From NCBI GenBank assembly GCA_035236585.1, contig CP141132.1, positions 40,551,880-40,615,879 of the forward strand: a stretch of 64,000 bases of DNA, read 5' to 3'. Position 1 is the stretch's first letter, and each line of letters begins with the position of its first letter. Positions 22,666-35,571 of the stretch are shown here, piece after piece. This stretch comes from Warburgia ugandensis. Its lineage: Eukaryota; Streptophyta; Magnoliopsida; Canellales; Canellaceae. The notes under the pieces are model-generated. The model ran no database searches, was not told the origin of the DNA, and saw nothing but the letters and a program-made list of their open reading frames with translations. The position numbers were made by a program, and so were the translations under genes.

Positions 22666-24124
22666 AATAGAGGAAGTTGAACTAGATGAATGGGTCAAAT
22701 AATCTAGCTAGTTATGTCCCCTAATCAGTCCAGATGGCATTAGTTGTTTTACACAAAAGATAGTGTTATTGTGGATGTTTAAAGGCTACAAAAAATCAAA
22801 TTCCTATATTTTACTTGATGTCGATTCATCCACACTTCCATTCCTTGTAGAGGAAGGCTAAGTGCTTGTTGGGTAGGAGTTGCATCAGCGGTAACGTCCA
22901 CACATGGCTCTGTGAGAAGGGCAGTGGATGAAAATGGTCTTGTTGTATTTTATTTTCAAATTAAGATAAACTGCCTAAGTAGTGTGTGGGTACTACAGAG
23001 AGAGAGAGGTTAAACTTTGACAACCAGTGGAGCAAGGGAGTAACTAAGTTTTACAGGGTTACTTCAAGTGCCTATTAGTTATTTTCAAGTGGCAATGTTT
23101 GTGTTGCTTTTTGGAGTAAAATAAACAATTTAGCCATTAGTCATAATCATTTCTTCACAAAATACTAAAAGACATGTATGTTAGTGATCTAGTGGCATCA
23201 TGTGCCTAGTTTCTTTTTATAAATAAGCTCTCAGTGTCCAATTTCCCCAACATATATACAAAAGATTATGTATGGGGCACTATTGAGATTGTCCTTTCTA
23301 GTAATATCATTGTTGTCTGAAGTCTCATTTGTGTAGTGGACCTTTTAGCTAACATACCACCAAGCAACCTCTTAGTGGAGAAAAAGCAGTGGTTGTTTTT
23401 TCCCAAAAAACTATGAAAATAGGAGGGTTTGAGAGTGTAACAACCTTAAAATTTCCACCTATTTTCACCATTAGTGAAAAACAAGACTTCTTTCCTAGAC
23501 TCTGGAAATTGGATTTTTGAAAACTTAATAATTTGTTACATTTGTACATCATTTAAAACCTATTTTCGAGAACAATCTAACCATGGTAATGCAATAACCC
23601 CAATTTTTATGAATATAATTGAATTATTATAAATTAAAAGTTGAAATTCTACAAGTGGAACTGGAACTTTGAGTTCCTAGAAAATTCATTTTTATAAAAA
23701 TAAAATCAAGAATTAAAACTTGGACATTTGTAATGTACTCGAAAAACTGATTAGAATGATTGATGTACGTCAAATTCTGAGTCTGGATGAAAAATCCTTA
23801 TTTTTCTCCATTTTTATGAATAAAAGGGTAAAATAGTAATTTTACTTATAACCGAGACCTAAGACATCAAAATTTGGAATGTCTTGGGAAACTGACTCAA
23901 AAGACACTAAGTACACTTAATTTCGAGTTCATAGGAATAGACCCTATTTTTCTTCATTTTTAGAATTAAAAGGGCAAACGATCTTTTCACAACTATGTGG
24001 GGCCCACAAGGTGGGCCAACGGTTTGGAAGATCACCATCATGAGTGGGACTCCAATGACAATTTAATAATAAAAGGGAATGAAACATAATTATGACATAT
24101 AATCATTGAAAATTCAAAAATCCT

Positions 24125-24134
24125 TATAAATAGC
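24125..24134 (+). promoter_or_regulatory. TATA box in giant LTR 1
   Basis: TATAAATAGC about 690 bp into the LTR, followed some 100 bp later by a CT-rich tract (24215-24255). The equivalent site in LTR 2 (about 52699) reads AATAAATAAC and is decayed. Confidence 0.5.
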
Positions 24135-25149
24135 CCATAAAATTTCCCAAAAATTTTCTTAAAGCTCTTCACGAAGTCCCCTACAATGCCCCAAAATCCC
24201 AGCTCAAAACACCCCCCTCCATCTTCCTCATTTCTCTCTTTCCCTCTCTTTCTCTGTGGGCCTGTCCCCAAATGCACTCGGGCAGACGACTCCTTGTCTG
24301 CATCGAGAGCATCTAGGGACGCGTCGTCCTAAATCAACTAGGGTTTCTGCCTAGGAAACCCTAATTCAATTAGGCATGACATTCAAGATCTTAGTTCCAG
24401 ATCTTGACTGCTAGATCTGTTTGGGCTAGGATTTTATACAAAATCCCTAAGATCTTATGATGATCCACTAGTTAGATCTCTAGAAAAAGCAAAACAAAGA
24501 ATAAATCCGACAAAGTTACCATCTCCAGAAAGTTTTATACCTTATTTTGGAAAATCTAACCGATGAATCATGATTGTGGACCATTTAAAGTCTTCAAGAT
24601 GGGGTGATATACATTTTCCCCAAGGTTATCCTCCTTCTCCGGCAACGGAATCAAAGAAATCACAGTCTGTATATGTATTCCGAAGCAACAAGGATGTTTC
24701 AGTTGGCCCAGGTAGGTGGCATCTCCCTCTTCTCCTTTCATTATGGTATTACATTTGTGTTTTTCGGCCTCTAGGTGATCTTCCGGGCCGTTGATCCATC
24801 AGAGACAATGGATCTGACAACAGGGTTGAGATCCCCCTCCATGAATGGCTCAGATGCAACTTCTAAGCCATTGGATGGATTCTTTGGGCCCAAAAATCCC
24901 AGGAGATGAAATTTGGGCCATTGACTATCAAGGATGAAGGAGATTTGGTGATGGGTGATCTGACGGTCAAATCTGGACCATCTCGCCTATCACCTGTCAT
25001 CGATCCCTAGTGAAGGGTAATCATAGGTAACAAGCGTGGGCCGACCTCCCATTTGTCGTTTTCTATTGGAATGATCTCAGCCGTCCATCTATTGAACTGA
25101 GATCTTAATTCTTCAATTAAGAGCTCATTTTAGCTCTGATTTTATATAT

Positions 25150-25625
25150 GAAAACACTAATGCATTCCTTATGTTATGTAAAAACTAATGGAATCATGAT
25201 ATATATGTTTCTAATTGTATTTATGTGAGATAATTGCTAAAATCCGTTGTAACAATCTTCGATCATGCCTAAGATGATCGTAAAATGTAAATATAATCTA
25301 ATAGATGGATCTAGGACACCCAACAAACCTAGGAATAAGAATTGGGCTGTTAAAGAATGGATCAATTTGGACCCTTAAAAATGTCTAAAATCTTAAAATT
25401 ATGATTTAGATCTTATTTTAAGTCCAAATTTGAATATGAAAACACTGATGGATTTTTTATGTTATGTAGAATCTTATGGAAGCATGATAATTATGTTTTT
25501 AATGGTATTTATGTAAATTATTTGCTAAAATCCGTAGTAACAACCTTGGATCATGATCAAGATGATCTCAAAATAGAGATATAAACCAATGGATGGATTT
25601 AGGAGCTCCCAAAACCTTAAGGACC
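25150..25625 (+). repeat. Internal 288-bp duplication in giant LTR 1
   Basis: GAAAACACTRATG starts copies at 25150 and 25438. Both continue through CTAAAATCCGT and AAGATGATC to the ATGGAT..AGG phrase. LTR 2 has only one counterpart (about 53775-53945), so the duplication is private to LTR 1. Confidence 0.7.
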
Positions 25626-28489
25626 ATGATCACAGTTAAATTTATGGATCTTTACATCAGGTAATTGAATAAAAATAGTAAAGATCAATATCAGCCGTTA
25701 AAACTGGCTGAAATCTTAAAATCCAAATTTTGATCTCAATTTTACTCCAAATTGAGATTAGAAAGTTGGGTTGGATTCCTATTGATGAGGAGAATCTACT
25801 GAACCAATAAAATCATAAATTCAATTCATGAAATTTCCTATTTTAAGGAGATAAGGGTACTAACATCCTTGATCTACAAGATCTGGGATGATCAAACCAT
25901 TAAAATCATTTTGGATGATGATATAATCATGTAATAACTTAAATAAATGGGTTAGATGTAATTTAGTTGGCATATCTTAAGATCTTGACCATTAAAAGTA
26001 ATTAAATCGTTAAAAATACATACTAATCTCCTTGATCAGATTGATCAAGGATGATTAGAGACTATGAATAAGTGAAGATGATGATCTTATGATATGATCA
26101 TAGGAAATGAATGGCTTGATGATGATAATTTCGTATAGATTAAGATCTATGCACTTAAATTAGCTAAAATGGTTTAAGATCTTCTTGATCGAGTAGATTA
26201 AGAAGGATCAGATCATGTGATAAGATGATATCAATGATCTAGTGATGAGATCACTTTGAGAAAATGAGTATACCTAAATCCTAAATAAGATGAAAGATGA
26301 TTAGAAATGAAAGATGACCATTGGATCATGATGATATGTTAAATGTGCTTATTTGTATTATTAATGTTATTGTAAATGTCTTTTATTGCTTTGCAGATTT
26401 AATTGTAGATTTACTTATTTATTTATGCTTTAATGTACATATTATGTAAATTACATGAAAAATGTAATTAATGAAATATAAATATAAATGGACATTTACA
26501 ATAAACAAAGGACATGGACTTAAGCGTAGTTAAGCGCTATAGTTAGTAGGACAATATAAGGATTATCAAATCCTTGGCCCAAATTAGGAGGAGACTTTAA
26601 TTGGTAAGCATTGGTCAATTTTGACATAAGGAGAAGCAGTCTAGACTTAGGATGAAATAAGCTATCTTCAACCAGTAAAACATTAACTGGTTGAATAATA
26701 ATAATAAGATCATAAAAGGTTAGTAAAATATCTAATCTTAATAAAAATGGTAAGTAAGATAATCAAGATTTAACAAGATCCATAAGGAGATCTTGAATGA
26801 TCAAGAACAATAAGAATAATAACAATGTATTGTACTTAGTAGGCATGTTTATTAGTACGTATGTTGTAGATCAAATCTAGATCATTAGATTAGACAATTC
26901 AAACCCTTGATCAAATATGATTCAAGGAAGAGAACCAAGATCATCCTCCTTAGGGATGATCAAATAATTGAACTTAAATCAAAGAAGAACTAGATGATAG
27001 AAGATCTAGGCCCTTGATCTTTATCAACAAGTATAAATTGTTGATCAAAGGATCTATGAAAGATCAAGATCAAAGAGATGGATACACAAAGACTCAGAGA
27101 TAGGAAATACTTATATTTGAAAGATTAGAAGATCATTCTAACCATTAGATCTATTGATTAATAGGACAAATACTATCTGAGGAAGATAGATTGTATGAAT
27201 TATAGGAACACAAGATAGATCTAGATCCTTTATATCAAAGGACAAGATTAGATAAGGAATATAGATAGGAGATTATCCAAAATTGTATAGATAATGATAG
27301 TATGTATGTATTTACAGATTACATAAGTCAATCATGGAAGATTTGAAGGGATGAATCACTACATGAAGGTAGGTGGAACTTTAAGAATGTGAGACCTATG
27401 GTATGTGGAATTGTTGTTATACATAGATATTATAATGCTTAAGAATGATAATATGCTTAGTTACAATTGAATCACAATTCATGTGTATGAGATAGAAATA
27501 ACTATTGAAATTAGATGGAATACATAATAAATACCTAGGTATAATTTATTATTACCCCTAAACTTATATAAGAACATAATAATAATAGATATCATTTGTA
27601 TCAAATGAGTATCCTTACACTTAATATCATTTGGTATATGAATACTAAATTAAAGGAAATGGGATCATTTACAATAATGACTAATCCTTAAACTTATATG
27701 AATATGGGTATCATTCATTGTAAATGAGGATCCCTAAGAAATAAAATTATATCCTTAATATGAGGATATGGAATACAAGGATGATAATATAAACAGACAG
27801 ATCGTCTGAGATGTACAAGAAGTATTTTAGATATAGGCATGGAGGCTTGTGGTTTTGTTTTAAACAGGCCTAAGCCTTGGGATGTTATGCTAGGGAAGTT
27901 ATGAGGGATTGGCCATCGGATTCCTGAAATTTGATGATATTATGATACCTTGCCCAAAGAGAGGCTAAAAGTTGGGTGGGGCAATTATGGGAAGGCTCCA
28001 CTGTGAAAGTCCTGTCTCCCCATACGGGCAGTGACAAAATATTTTCCACCGTGGTATTAGTGGTGATCAGGTAGTTATCTGAGCATGTTAGTACAGATTA
28101 GACTGTAGCATGGTAGTCCTTGAATATTTTGCATTATGATGCATGGCATAGTGAGATGCCAATACTGCCCTAATGAGGGAGTTTTTTTCCAGCAAAATTT
28201 TGGATGATTTATCAACTCAGTATATCTGAGTATGATTATTGATGTTTGAGATATTGACTATTTTTCACGATTTTTTACTGTATATATATACATACGATAT
28301 AGTGGTGAGTGATTTGGAATTATCATAGTAGATGCTACATGATAAATTATATGATAGAATGATCATATATGGTATGGTTCATGGAAATTGAATTATGTGA
28401 TTCATATGGAATATGATGATTATGAATACTGTACTTTTGAATTATACGATTCCATATGTTCTTGAATCCCCTATCAAGCATAGCTTGCT

Positions 28490-28525
28490 GAGATATTGTA
28501 AATGTTTGAATGTTTATAATATCTC
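28490..28525 (+). other. Conserved hairpin near the LTR 1 3' end
   Basis: Arms 28490-28502 (GAGATATTGTAAA) and 28513-28525 (TTTATAATATCTC) pair over 13 positions with one G-T (G-U in RNA) pair. It follows the conserved phrase AAGCATAGCTTGCTG. Related hairpins occur at 42991-43025 and 56696-56725. Confidence 0.8.
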
Positions 28526-28899
28526 AGATACAGAAAGAAAAGAATGGAGGGATATGACATGGGAAGACGAAGACCATACTATTGATCAAGACTATGTACT
28601 ATTGTGGAAAGGATTGGATTGTATTTTGATTTGTGTATTTTGGACATAAGATGTAATAAAGAGGCTGTATATGAACCACTGAATCGATCCTACAATTTTA
28701 ATAAAATGAGTTTCTTGGAAGCATATGTTCTATACAAAATTATGTATGTATATGTGAGTGAAATGTGGCATTTGGGTTTTTTGAAAAGAATTTCAAAGAA
28801 AATATTTCTGCTGCTTAAGTTTTCAAAATTTTTGCAAAATTGGCTGACCACCATTTGAAAATAAATAATTAAAATCTATTTCAAAAACTTGAGTTGCCA

Positions 28900-28994
28900 C
28901 GGGTAATCTCATCATTCAATTGTTGAGTTTCCTAAGCTTCAAGTTTTTACATTTGGTTAAAATCATGATTTTTACAAAATTTAGAGTTATTACA
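28900..28994 (-). repeat. Short remnant of the 3' LTR of element A
   Basis: On the minus strand it begins TGTAATAACTC right after element A's purine-rich tract, the start expected of a 3' LTR. Only about 95 bp are visible before the opposite-oriented giant LTR 1 is met, so the rest is lost or displaced. Confidence 0.45.
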
Positions 28995-29252
28995 GTATTA
29001 CCCCTTTTAAGGAATTTCGTCCTCGAAACTCTTCTAATCTTTAGTTGCAAAAATTCTAGATGCTTCACTATGATTCAGACTCCATCTCACATATTACTGC
29101 TTCAATTGAACGTTGTTGCAAGTGAACTTTAACTAAGGAATCTCCTTGTTCCTTGATTTTTGTTCTTTCTTGTTTAGAATTCAAACTAGTTTCTCCGAAA
29201 TGTCAAATTCGGTTGCAACATAGTCAGCACTTGATCAAGTACATGAGAATGA

Positions 29253-30450
29253 CTAATATATACTTCCATAGCATGGAGATATGAAACTCCAATAACTATG
29301 GTGGTAAAGCCATTGGTATGCCACTGAACCGATCCTGTCCAAAATCTCAAAAGGTCTAATAAATTGAGGACTTAGTTTTCCTTTCACTCCAAACTGCATG
29401 ACTCTTTTCGTTGGTGAAATTTTTAGACATAAATGGTCTTTGACATCAAAATCCAAATGTCTACATCTCTTGTTAGCATAACTTTTTCTGTCTTCTTTGA
29501 GTTGTTAGGAGACATTTCCTGATAAGTTTCACCTTGTTGGCACACTTTTCTACTAGGTCTATTTATATAATCTTATTCCTTCCAACTTCAATCTAGCATA
29601 TAGGTGAATGATAAGGTCTCCCATACAAAGCCTCATACAAAACCATTTTGATACTTGAGAAGAACCTATTATTGTATGAAAAATCAATCAATGGTAGGCT
29701 CTCATTCCAATTACCTTCCCATTCAATAGTACACACTCTTATCATGTCCTTCAAAAATTGGAACATTCTTTTAGATTGACTATCTGTCTTAAGATGAAAT
29801 GCAGTATTGAAACTCAACAACGGTCCCAATGACTCTTGCACATGCCTCCAAAACTATGAAGTGAATTAGCTTTCTCTATAAGAAGTAATGGTGATGGGTA
29901 TCCCATGGAAGCTTACAATCTCTTACATATGCAGCTATGTCAAACTATCAATACTCTAGTTCTGTTGGATTGGAGGAAAATGTGATCATTTTGTCAATAT
30001 CAACTATCAACTATCACCTATATCATGTCATGCCCATTAGACATTTTGGGTAAACCCATAATGAAATCCATGATTATATGATCCCATTTCCACTTAGGAA
30101 GCATAAGTCTTGTTGCCTCTAATGCTCATCCTTGACTTCTTGACATGTCAAAGATCCATAAATTCTCCCACATCCTTCTTCATACCACTCGACCACAAAT
30201 GTCATTTTAGGTCTTGGTACATCTTCGTTCCACTAGAATGAATGGTATACTATGATTGATGTGCCTCTCTAAGAATTTCTTGCCTTAGGTAAGCACTCAT
30301 TGGAACTACAAATGGTCCTTGCGTCCTAACACTACCATCTACCTCTGAAGTGAAACCTGGTTTCCCAACTAGTGCCTATGTCTCACTAGCATCCTGCTAC
30401 ATCTGAAGAACTTTATCAACAATGGTAGATCTTACAACCAAGTTTGCCTT
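29253..30450 (-). pseudogene. pol: Integrase remnant of element A
   Basis: Minus-strand pieces: 29841-29593 gives the integrase core end (AFHLKTDSQSKRM, then SLPLIDFSYNN, then EALYGRP); 29456-29253 gives the C-terminal domain (KISPTKRVMQFG, then GKLSPQFIRPFEIL). Between 29870 and 30450 are decayed zinc-finger and core pieces. The segment SPTKGVMRFG...GPFEI is a family hallmark found just before the chromodomain or LTR in plant gypsy elements. No open frame covers more than a quarter of the expected length. Confidence 0.8.
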
Positions 30451-30559
30451 AAATGACTTCTCACCCTTGTAGTACACCTCTAGTTTACACTCAATTACTT
30501 CATGTAGTAATTTCCATCTTTTGGAGAGCATACCAGCAGACATTCCTAGTGTCTTCTAG

Positions 30560-31700
30560 CTCAAAGCATCTGCCACCACATTAGCCTTTCAAGGATGATA
30601 CTAAATGGAGAAAGATTATAAAATCATAATCTTTTAAGTACTCCATCTATCTCCTCTGCCTCATATTCAAGCATTATAGTAAGAAGATATAATTGAGGCT
30701 CTTATGATCAATGAATACATTAAACTTCTCTCCATACGGGTAATGGCTCTAGATCTTTAAGGCAAATACTATAGTTGCTAACTCTAGATCATGGGTAGGT
30801 AATTTACCTCATGGTTTTTCAACTGTCATAAAGCTTAGGTATTCACCTTCCCATTCTACATCAATATGCATTAACCCTTTACTTAAGGTGTCACTATACA
30901 CCATGAAACCTCCATTTTCTTAAGGGCAAGGTAAGGAATGGCATAGTGGTTATCTTCCTCTTCAGCTATTGAAAGCTCTCACATGCATCATCCTAGACAA
31001 ATCTTGCATCTTTCCTGGTCAACTTGGTCAATGGTAAGCCAAATGAGTGAGAATCCATCAATGACTTTGTGCTAGTATCTTGCAAGACGTAGGAACTCCA
31101 TATCTCTGTAATCATCTTAGGTGTCTCTCACTTCTTTGCTACTCTCTTAAGATATCTTGGAATAGAAAATTAACTTCTTCCTACCAAAATTCACACTTGC
31201 TAAATTTGTCATACAACTATTGTTTTCTAAGTGTATCTAGCACTACACACAAGTGCCCTTAATGCTTCTCTGAACTTATTGAGTAAAACATGTCATCCAC
31301 AAATTCAATGATAAATTTATTGGGGCATGGTTTAAGCATCCTATTCATGAGTCCATGAATGTGGCTAGAGCATTAGTCAGTCCAAATAGCATCACCTTGA
31401 ATTCATAATGCCCATATCTGGCTCTAAATGCTGTCCTTGAGATATAGTCTTCCCTTATCCTCAAATGATGATACTTGGAGCTCAAGTTGATCTTGGAAAA
31501 GACTCTAGTTGCTTGAAGTTGATTAAATCGGTCATCTGTTTAGGGTAGAGGATACTTGTTCTTTATTATGTCTCCATTAAGCATCTGATAGTCAATGCTA
31601 AGTCTTATTGACCCATCCTTCTTCTTAACAAAAAAGGATGGGTGCTATCCATGAAGAAACGCAGCCTAATGAAATTTTTAGCAAGGAGTTCTTGCAACTG
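30560..31700 (-). pseudogene. pol: Reverse transcriptase-RNase H remnant of element A
   Basis: On the minus strand, RT motifs appear in order: [17 protein letters not shown] at about 31490-31440, [14 protein letters not shown] at about 31395-31350, and the catalytic FVDD at 31303-31292. RNase H follows, with LPTHDLELATIVFALK at about 30810-30765 and FIDHKSLNYIF at about 30720-30690. The two catalytic aspartates of RT are intact, but stops are scattered throughout, so the protein is dead. Confidence 0.85.
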
Positions 31701-31705
31701 ACACT

Positions 31706-32340
31706 TCATTCTATCAATTCAACTAGAGCCATTCTATATGGTGCCTTGGATATATGAGTTGTGCTATGTATCATGTTGACGGAAAAATCTATTTCCCTCT
31801 TAGGTGGTAATCGTAGTAGATCCCAGGGAAACATGCTAAAAAATTCTTGAATCACTACCACTTCTTCCAACTTGGGTCTTTCAACCTCTACTACAACTTT
31901 AGCTAGAAAGGCCTGACATTCCTTAGCAATGTGTCTATCCACCTTTATAGAAAAAATTACATGTGCTCTTGCAAAGTCTCATCTCCCTTGAAAAGATCAT
32001 CACCTCTCTTGAAATATCAAATGTGACCTTTTTCTTACAATAGTCTATTGTGGCCCAATTTAAAGCCAATTAATCCATCCCAAGGATAACATCATAGTTC
32101 ATCATCTTTAGGAGAATTAGGTTAGCATCCATTTATCTTTCCTCAACTATGATGGATACATCCTAAAGTTATTACTATGCACATGCAGACTCACCCAATG
32201 GAGTCATCACCTCTAAACAGAACCTTATGTTTTGGATTGGACTATTCATACAAAACTCAAAATCATGCGATATAAAGGAAGGTGTAGAACCCATATAAAA
32301 AGGAACCAAAGCAGGTCTATCTTGAATAAGAAGTGTACCT
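31706..32340 (-). pseudogene. pro: Protease-to-RT linker and protease remnant of element A
   Basis: The frame 31942-31706 gives the linker before RT: VVIQEFFSMFPWDLLRLPPKREIDF, the family's V-x-E-F-x-D-V-F-P region. In Ty3/gypsy it precedes RT and lies after protease. From 31960 to 32340 pieces match the protease region in several frames (for example LGMD-like text), without a readable active site. Confidence 0.65.
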
Positions 32341-32349
32341 TCCATGACC

Positions 32350-33189
32350 TCAATTGATGATTGTGCTTGCTCTAAGGTATAGTAAACTCATCCTTGGCTC
32401 TTGGGGATGAGATCCTTTTGTGCCACCCCTTGCATCTAGGGCATGGTCTAGGTCTAGGTGCCTTCTCATGGTTATTGAACTAGTTCTTCCTTGGTTGCGA
32501 AGACCTTGAAGATTGCATGGTCCTCTTCTCCTTCCTAAATCGTCTAACAATTGTAAGATTCTTTTCTTTCTTTACTTTATGAGCTTGCTTGTAATCCTTT
32601 TAAATATAGAAGCCATCTCAACTGCTCTACCCATGGTAGTGTCCTAAATACTAAGGGCCTTACTCATTAAACCATAACTCAAACCATTGACAAACTTTTT
32701 AGCATTCCTCTCGTCAGTTGTACACACGTTACGACTGAATCTCCTAAGTCTTGTAAACTTATTTCATATTGAATCATGGTCATATCACCTTGCTCTAGAC
32801 TCAGGAATTTCTTCTCCTTCTATCTTCTAATGTGAGGAGAGAAATATTTATAGTAAAAAAAAGTCCTAATTCCTCCCATGGAATTGCTTTCACTCCCTCA
32901 AGGTGAGTTTGCTTTGTAGTTTGCCACCAGAAAGCTACTTCCCAGTTAGCATGAAAGTAGCCATGCTTACCTTCTTATTTTAGGAAACATCCATTGTTGT
33001 AAGGACTTTTTCTATCTTAAACATTAGTGTTGCTACCACATTTGACTCATCTTCTCCAGCAAACAATGATGCCATTTTCTTGAATCTATCTAACATGGTA
33101 TTGCTCCTATCGATGTTTTAGTTTGGAGTTCCTAGCCCTTAAATAGGTGCTGCTTGTACCTAATTTTGCAGGTACTACTGACATGGGTG
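32350..33189 (-). pseudogene. gag: gag remnant of element A, downstream part
   Basis: Minus-strand translation in shifting frames gives the Retrotrans_gag region (EDESNVVAT, then YEISFTRLSRFS, then ERNAKKFVNGL) at about 33070-32680 and a basic segment with FRKEKRTMQSSR at about 32540-32505. A zinc knuckle is expected near 32430; a Cys-rich piece there lacks the full pattern. It stops at the inserted LTR. Confidence 0.7.
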
Positions 33190-34457
33190 TGTTCTGAGAA
33201 TCAAAGATCAATAGTGGATCAAGAGTGATCAATGACAATCAAGGTATGAATGACCTAGGTAATTATATAAAACTTTTGAATCATCACACTAATGACATGA
33301 GAATGTCTATAAATTCCATGATTAATGGTGGATCAAAAATGATCAACATCGATTTAAGTGATTGAGACTTGGATGGACAAGATCTCACTTTAAAACCCTT
33401 GGAACATGATCTTATGCATGAGCCTAGTCATAAGGAATGGACAATATTGTATTATATGGATCTAATGGTTTAAATGATTCAAAAAGTGTCTTTTCATGCA
33501 AAATTTGAATGACATCTGTTTCTAACTCCTGTGGATGTCTTGGATTAAATCTTGTAATGGGCACGGGCTATGGTGTTATGGATGCTTCATATGTGTTTCT
33601 TGGGGATCATGGAAGTCCAGCCAATGAAGTTTCTAAGATATAAAGTTAAAATTTGTTCTCCCAAGACTTGCCTGGAAAAGGATCAAAGTTTGACTTGGTT
33701 AAGATTTTATTTAGTTGATTATGGAAAGTCTTAGCTAGAAGATCTATAAGTATGAAAACTTTTATTCATTATATTAGTTGTTTCTTAAGTGTGAATGACA
33801 ACCTTCCATTTATTAGAAATGGAGATTTAGCATAAGCTAGGATTGAGAAAGTCTTAGAGTTGAAGGTTTCATATTTAGAAAGTCCTTAAGGGCTAAGCAA
33901 CTCATGTAACTTAGCTACTTTCTTTTTAGGTTTTAGTTTCTCATTATAGGAGGGCTATTCCCATCTATGTATACACTCATTATACACAAATTAGGGAGCT
34001 TAGTTTATGCTTAATTCAAACAAATTAAGTTTATTTCCATGCTTTTTTTTCTTATTATGTTTATATGTGTTTTTTCCAAGAGAGATTTGGTATGTTTTCT
34101 TCTAGACCTAACTTAGATTGGCATAGTGCATCTTAGCTTGGTTGTTTCTATATCCTTGGGTCGATTCATAAGGTGGTGAGATGTGTTGAGACTCTTATCC
34201 TTGTGGTAGAGTCCTAAGGTGGCAAGTTTCTTTCTTCCCCTCAATCTCTAGTGCTTTTGGTGGATTCCTAGAGTGGAATCTTGGTGGATTTCTAGAATTG
34301 GATGATTCCATAGTTGTGATTCTATATCTATGATATAAATAATCTCACCTTAACTTCTGGTATTGATTTCTATATCCACATATAATTTGGATGATTTTCA
34401 TTAAGCCTAAGTGCTTAATTCTGCAAGCTAATCTTTGTAACCATTTATTTGGTGTCT
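33190..34457 (+). repeat. LTR inserted in the gag of element A (same family as the 5114 LTR)
   Basis: It is + oriented, opposite to element A, starts TGTTCTGAG and ends GGTGTCT. It shares GTGGATCAA..GATCAA, TGGATGGACAAG, CTCATTATAGGAGGGCTATTCCCATCTAT and the CTTGGGTCGATT-type tail with the LTRs at 5114 and 12633, at perhaps 60-65% identity. No matching target duplication is visible and no gag/pol of that family follows, though a weak PBS-like string lies at about 34470-34490. Best read as a solo LTR. Confidence 0.65.
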
Positions 34458-34459
34458 GA

Positions 34460-34582
34460 TGACCTACTTTTTGCATCAAGAGTTAGACAACTTCATTTAC
34501 TACATTTCCTTATCTAGATGAGCCAGGGGAAGGTTTACTTACAACTATTGGGATTTCCTGTATTGTCTCCTTGGTGGCATAT
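34460..34582 (-). pseudogene. gag: gag start of element A
   Basis: The minus strand has ATG at 34582-34580 opening MPPRRQYRKSQ before a stop. MPPRR is a very common Gag start in plant gypsy elements. It is separated from the rest of gag by the inserted LTR. Confidence 0.65.
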
Positions 34583-34728
34583 GTTTTCAAAAATTGGTGA
34601 GTCTATGTCTCTTCTACCTACACTAAACCCTAAAGATCCTTCTACCATCACCAAAACTAAAAATTTCTTATTTTATTGACTATTGTTGACTTTTCATAAA
34701 ATAATTGGCTACGATGACATAAACCTAG

Positions 34729-34740
34729 ACTCTAATACCA
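34729..34740 (-). other. Primer-binding site of element A
   Basis: The minus strand reads TGGTATTAGAGT, ten of twelve matches to the initiator-Met site TGGTATCAGAGC. Two bases separate it from the LTR at 34743. Confidence 0.75.
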
Positions 34741-35162
34741 ATTGTAATGTCCTAAAATTTTGAAATATAATTTTATTATTTTAAATTTACTTTGAAAGTT
34801 GGCATCCCTATTTTGAAAATTCCTTTGCAAAATCAATCATGAATAATAATATTTTTTTATTAAATCATTTTGCAAAATACCCGAGGACAATACACTTCAA
34901 AACAAGACTTACACATTTCAAACCAGCCAATTTTAAAAATTCATTACCAAAGTTTATCATTCATAGCCCAATCATAGATGAAAAGTTTACCAAATAAAGT
35001 CGAGCACATTGTGCTTTAGGACATCAATAATCAATAAACTTAAATAAGGGAGGGACTAATAAAATAAATTGGAGCCTCACTTTTCCTCTATGCTTCTTGA
35101 CCCAGAAATCCTTACGCTTTGCTCCTAGTTCCTTACATGCTAATATGTAGGGTTTTTGTAGG

Positions 35163-35186
35163 TTGAGTATATGGGTATATACTCAA
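35163..35186 (-). other. Hairpin in the shared LTR
   Basis: TTGAGTATAT and ATATACTCAA form a perfect 10-bp stem with a 4-base loop. It lies about 430 bp from the LTR edge, much as the hairpins in the giant LTRs do, though the sequence differs. Confidence 0.75.
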
Positions 35187-35330
35187 TAGATAAAACTAAA
35201 ACTACAAACTCAAAAACTATGGCTTAGTATCACACAAGAACTCTGATGATTTTCAAATCATAAGCACTTTGATGATTTTGAAATCACAAGAACTCTGATG
35301 ATGTTTGTACTATTCTCATACAAAAATGAT

Positions 35331-35509
35331 CATGTTGTGCATGATTCTAATAAAGAAATTCACAAAAAATATTTAACCAACTTAGAAATCTCCTACACCT
35401 CAACCTCTTTTCTGCTACTCCTTAATCTTCTAAATATGCTTTTCCATAATTAAGATTTGCTTCATCAAGTGTCTTTCAATCCTCTAGAATTCTCCAAGAA
35501 TATTCCTAA

Positions 35510-35571
<62 letters not shown>

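Larger units (their letters stand above)
18844..23435. other. Intergenic AT-rich DNA, no gene recognised
   Basis: The first few hundred bases probably hold the 3' UTR of the exon above. From 18990 to 19650 the phrasing (ATCCAATGGTTATGAAA, GATCATTCAAG, TTAGATTTTGAATGATCCAG) is typical of old repeats, but no terminus was found. From 19800 to 22250 the DNA is very AT-rich with no ORF over 60 codons that means anything. An A18 run lies at 20996-21013. Confidence 0.45.
23436..28899 (+). repeat. Giant LTR 1 (about 5.5 kb), Ty3/gypsy type
   Basis: It starts TGTAACAACC and ends near GAGTTGCCA. It aligns over its whole length with 52139-57169, for example at the shared phrases TTTTTCTCCATTTTTATGAA (23796 and 52322), TGGGGCCCACAAGG and GAGAGGCTAAA (27960 and 56206). 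A TATA box sits at 24125. Near the 3' end is the hairpin at 28490-28525. No PBS follows it and the five flanking bases on each side do not match, so whether it is a solo LTR or the end of a deleted element is open. LTRs of 4-6 kb are known in Tekay and Ogre/Tat lineages. It contains only meaningless short ORFs. Confidence 0.7.
28995..34740 (-). mobile_element. Ty3/gypsy element A, internal region, degenerate
   Basis: Read on the minus strand: PBS at 34740, gag from 34582, then protease, reverse transcriptase, RNase H and integrase, ending with a purine-rich tract next to 28994 (GAGGACGAAATTCC followed by AAAAGGGG, as in plant gypsy elements). The order proves the strand and superfamily. A foreign LTR splits the gag. 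All ORFs are broken. Its 5' LTR is the one at 34743-36788. Confidence 0.85.
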
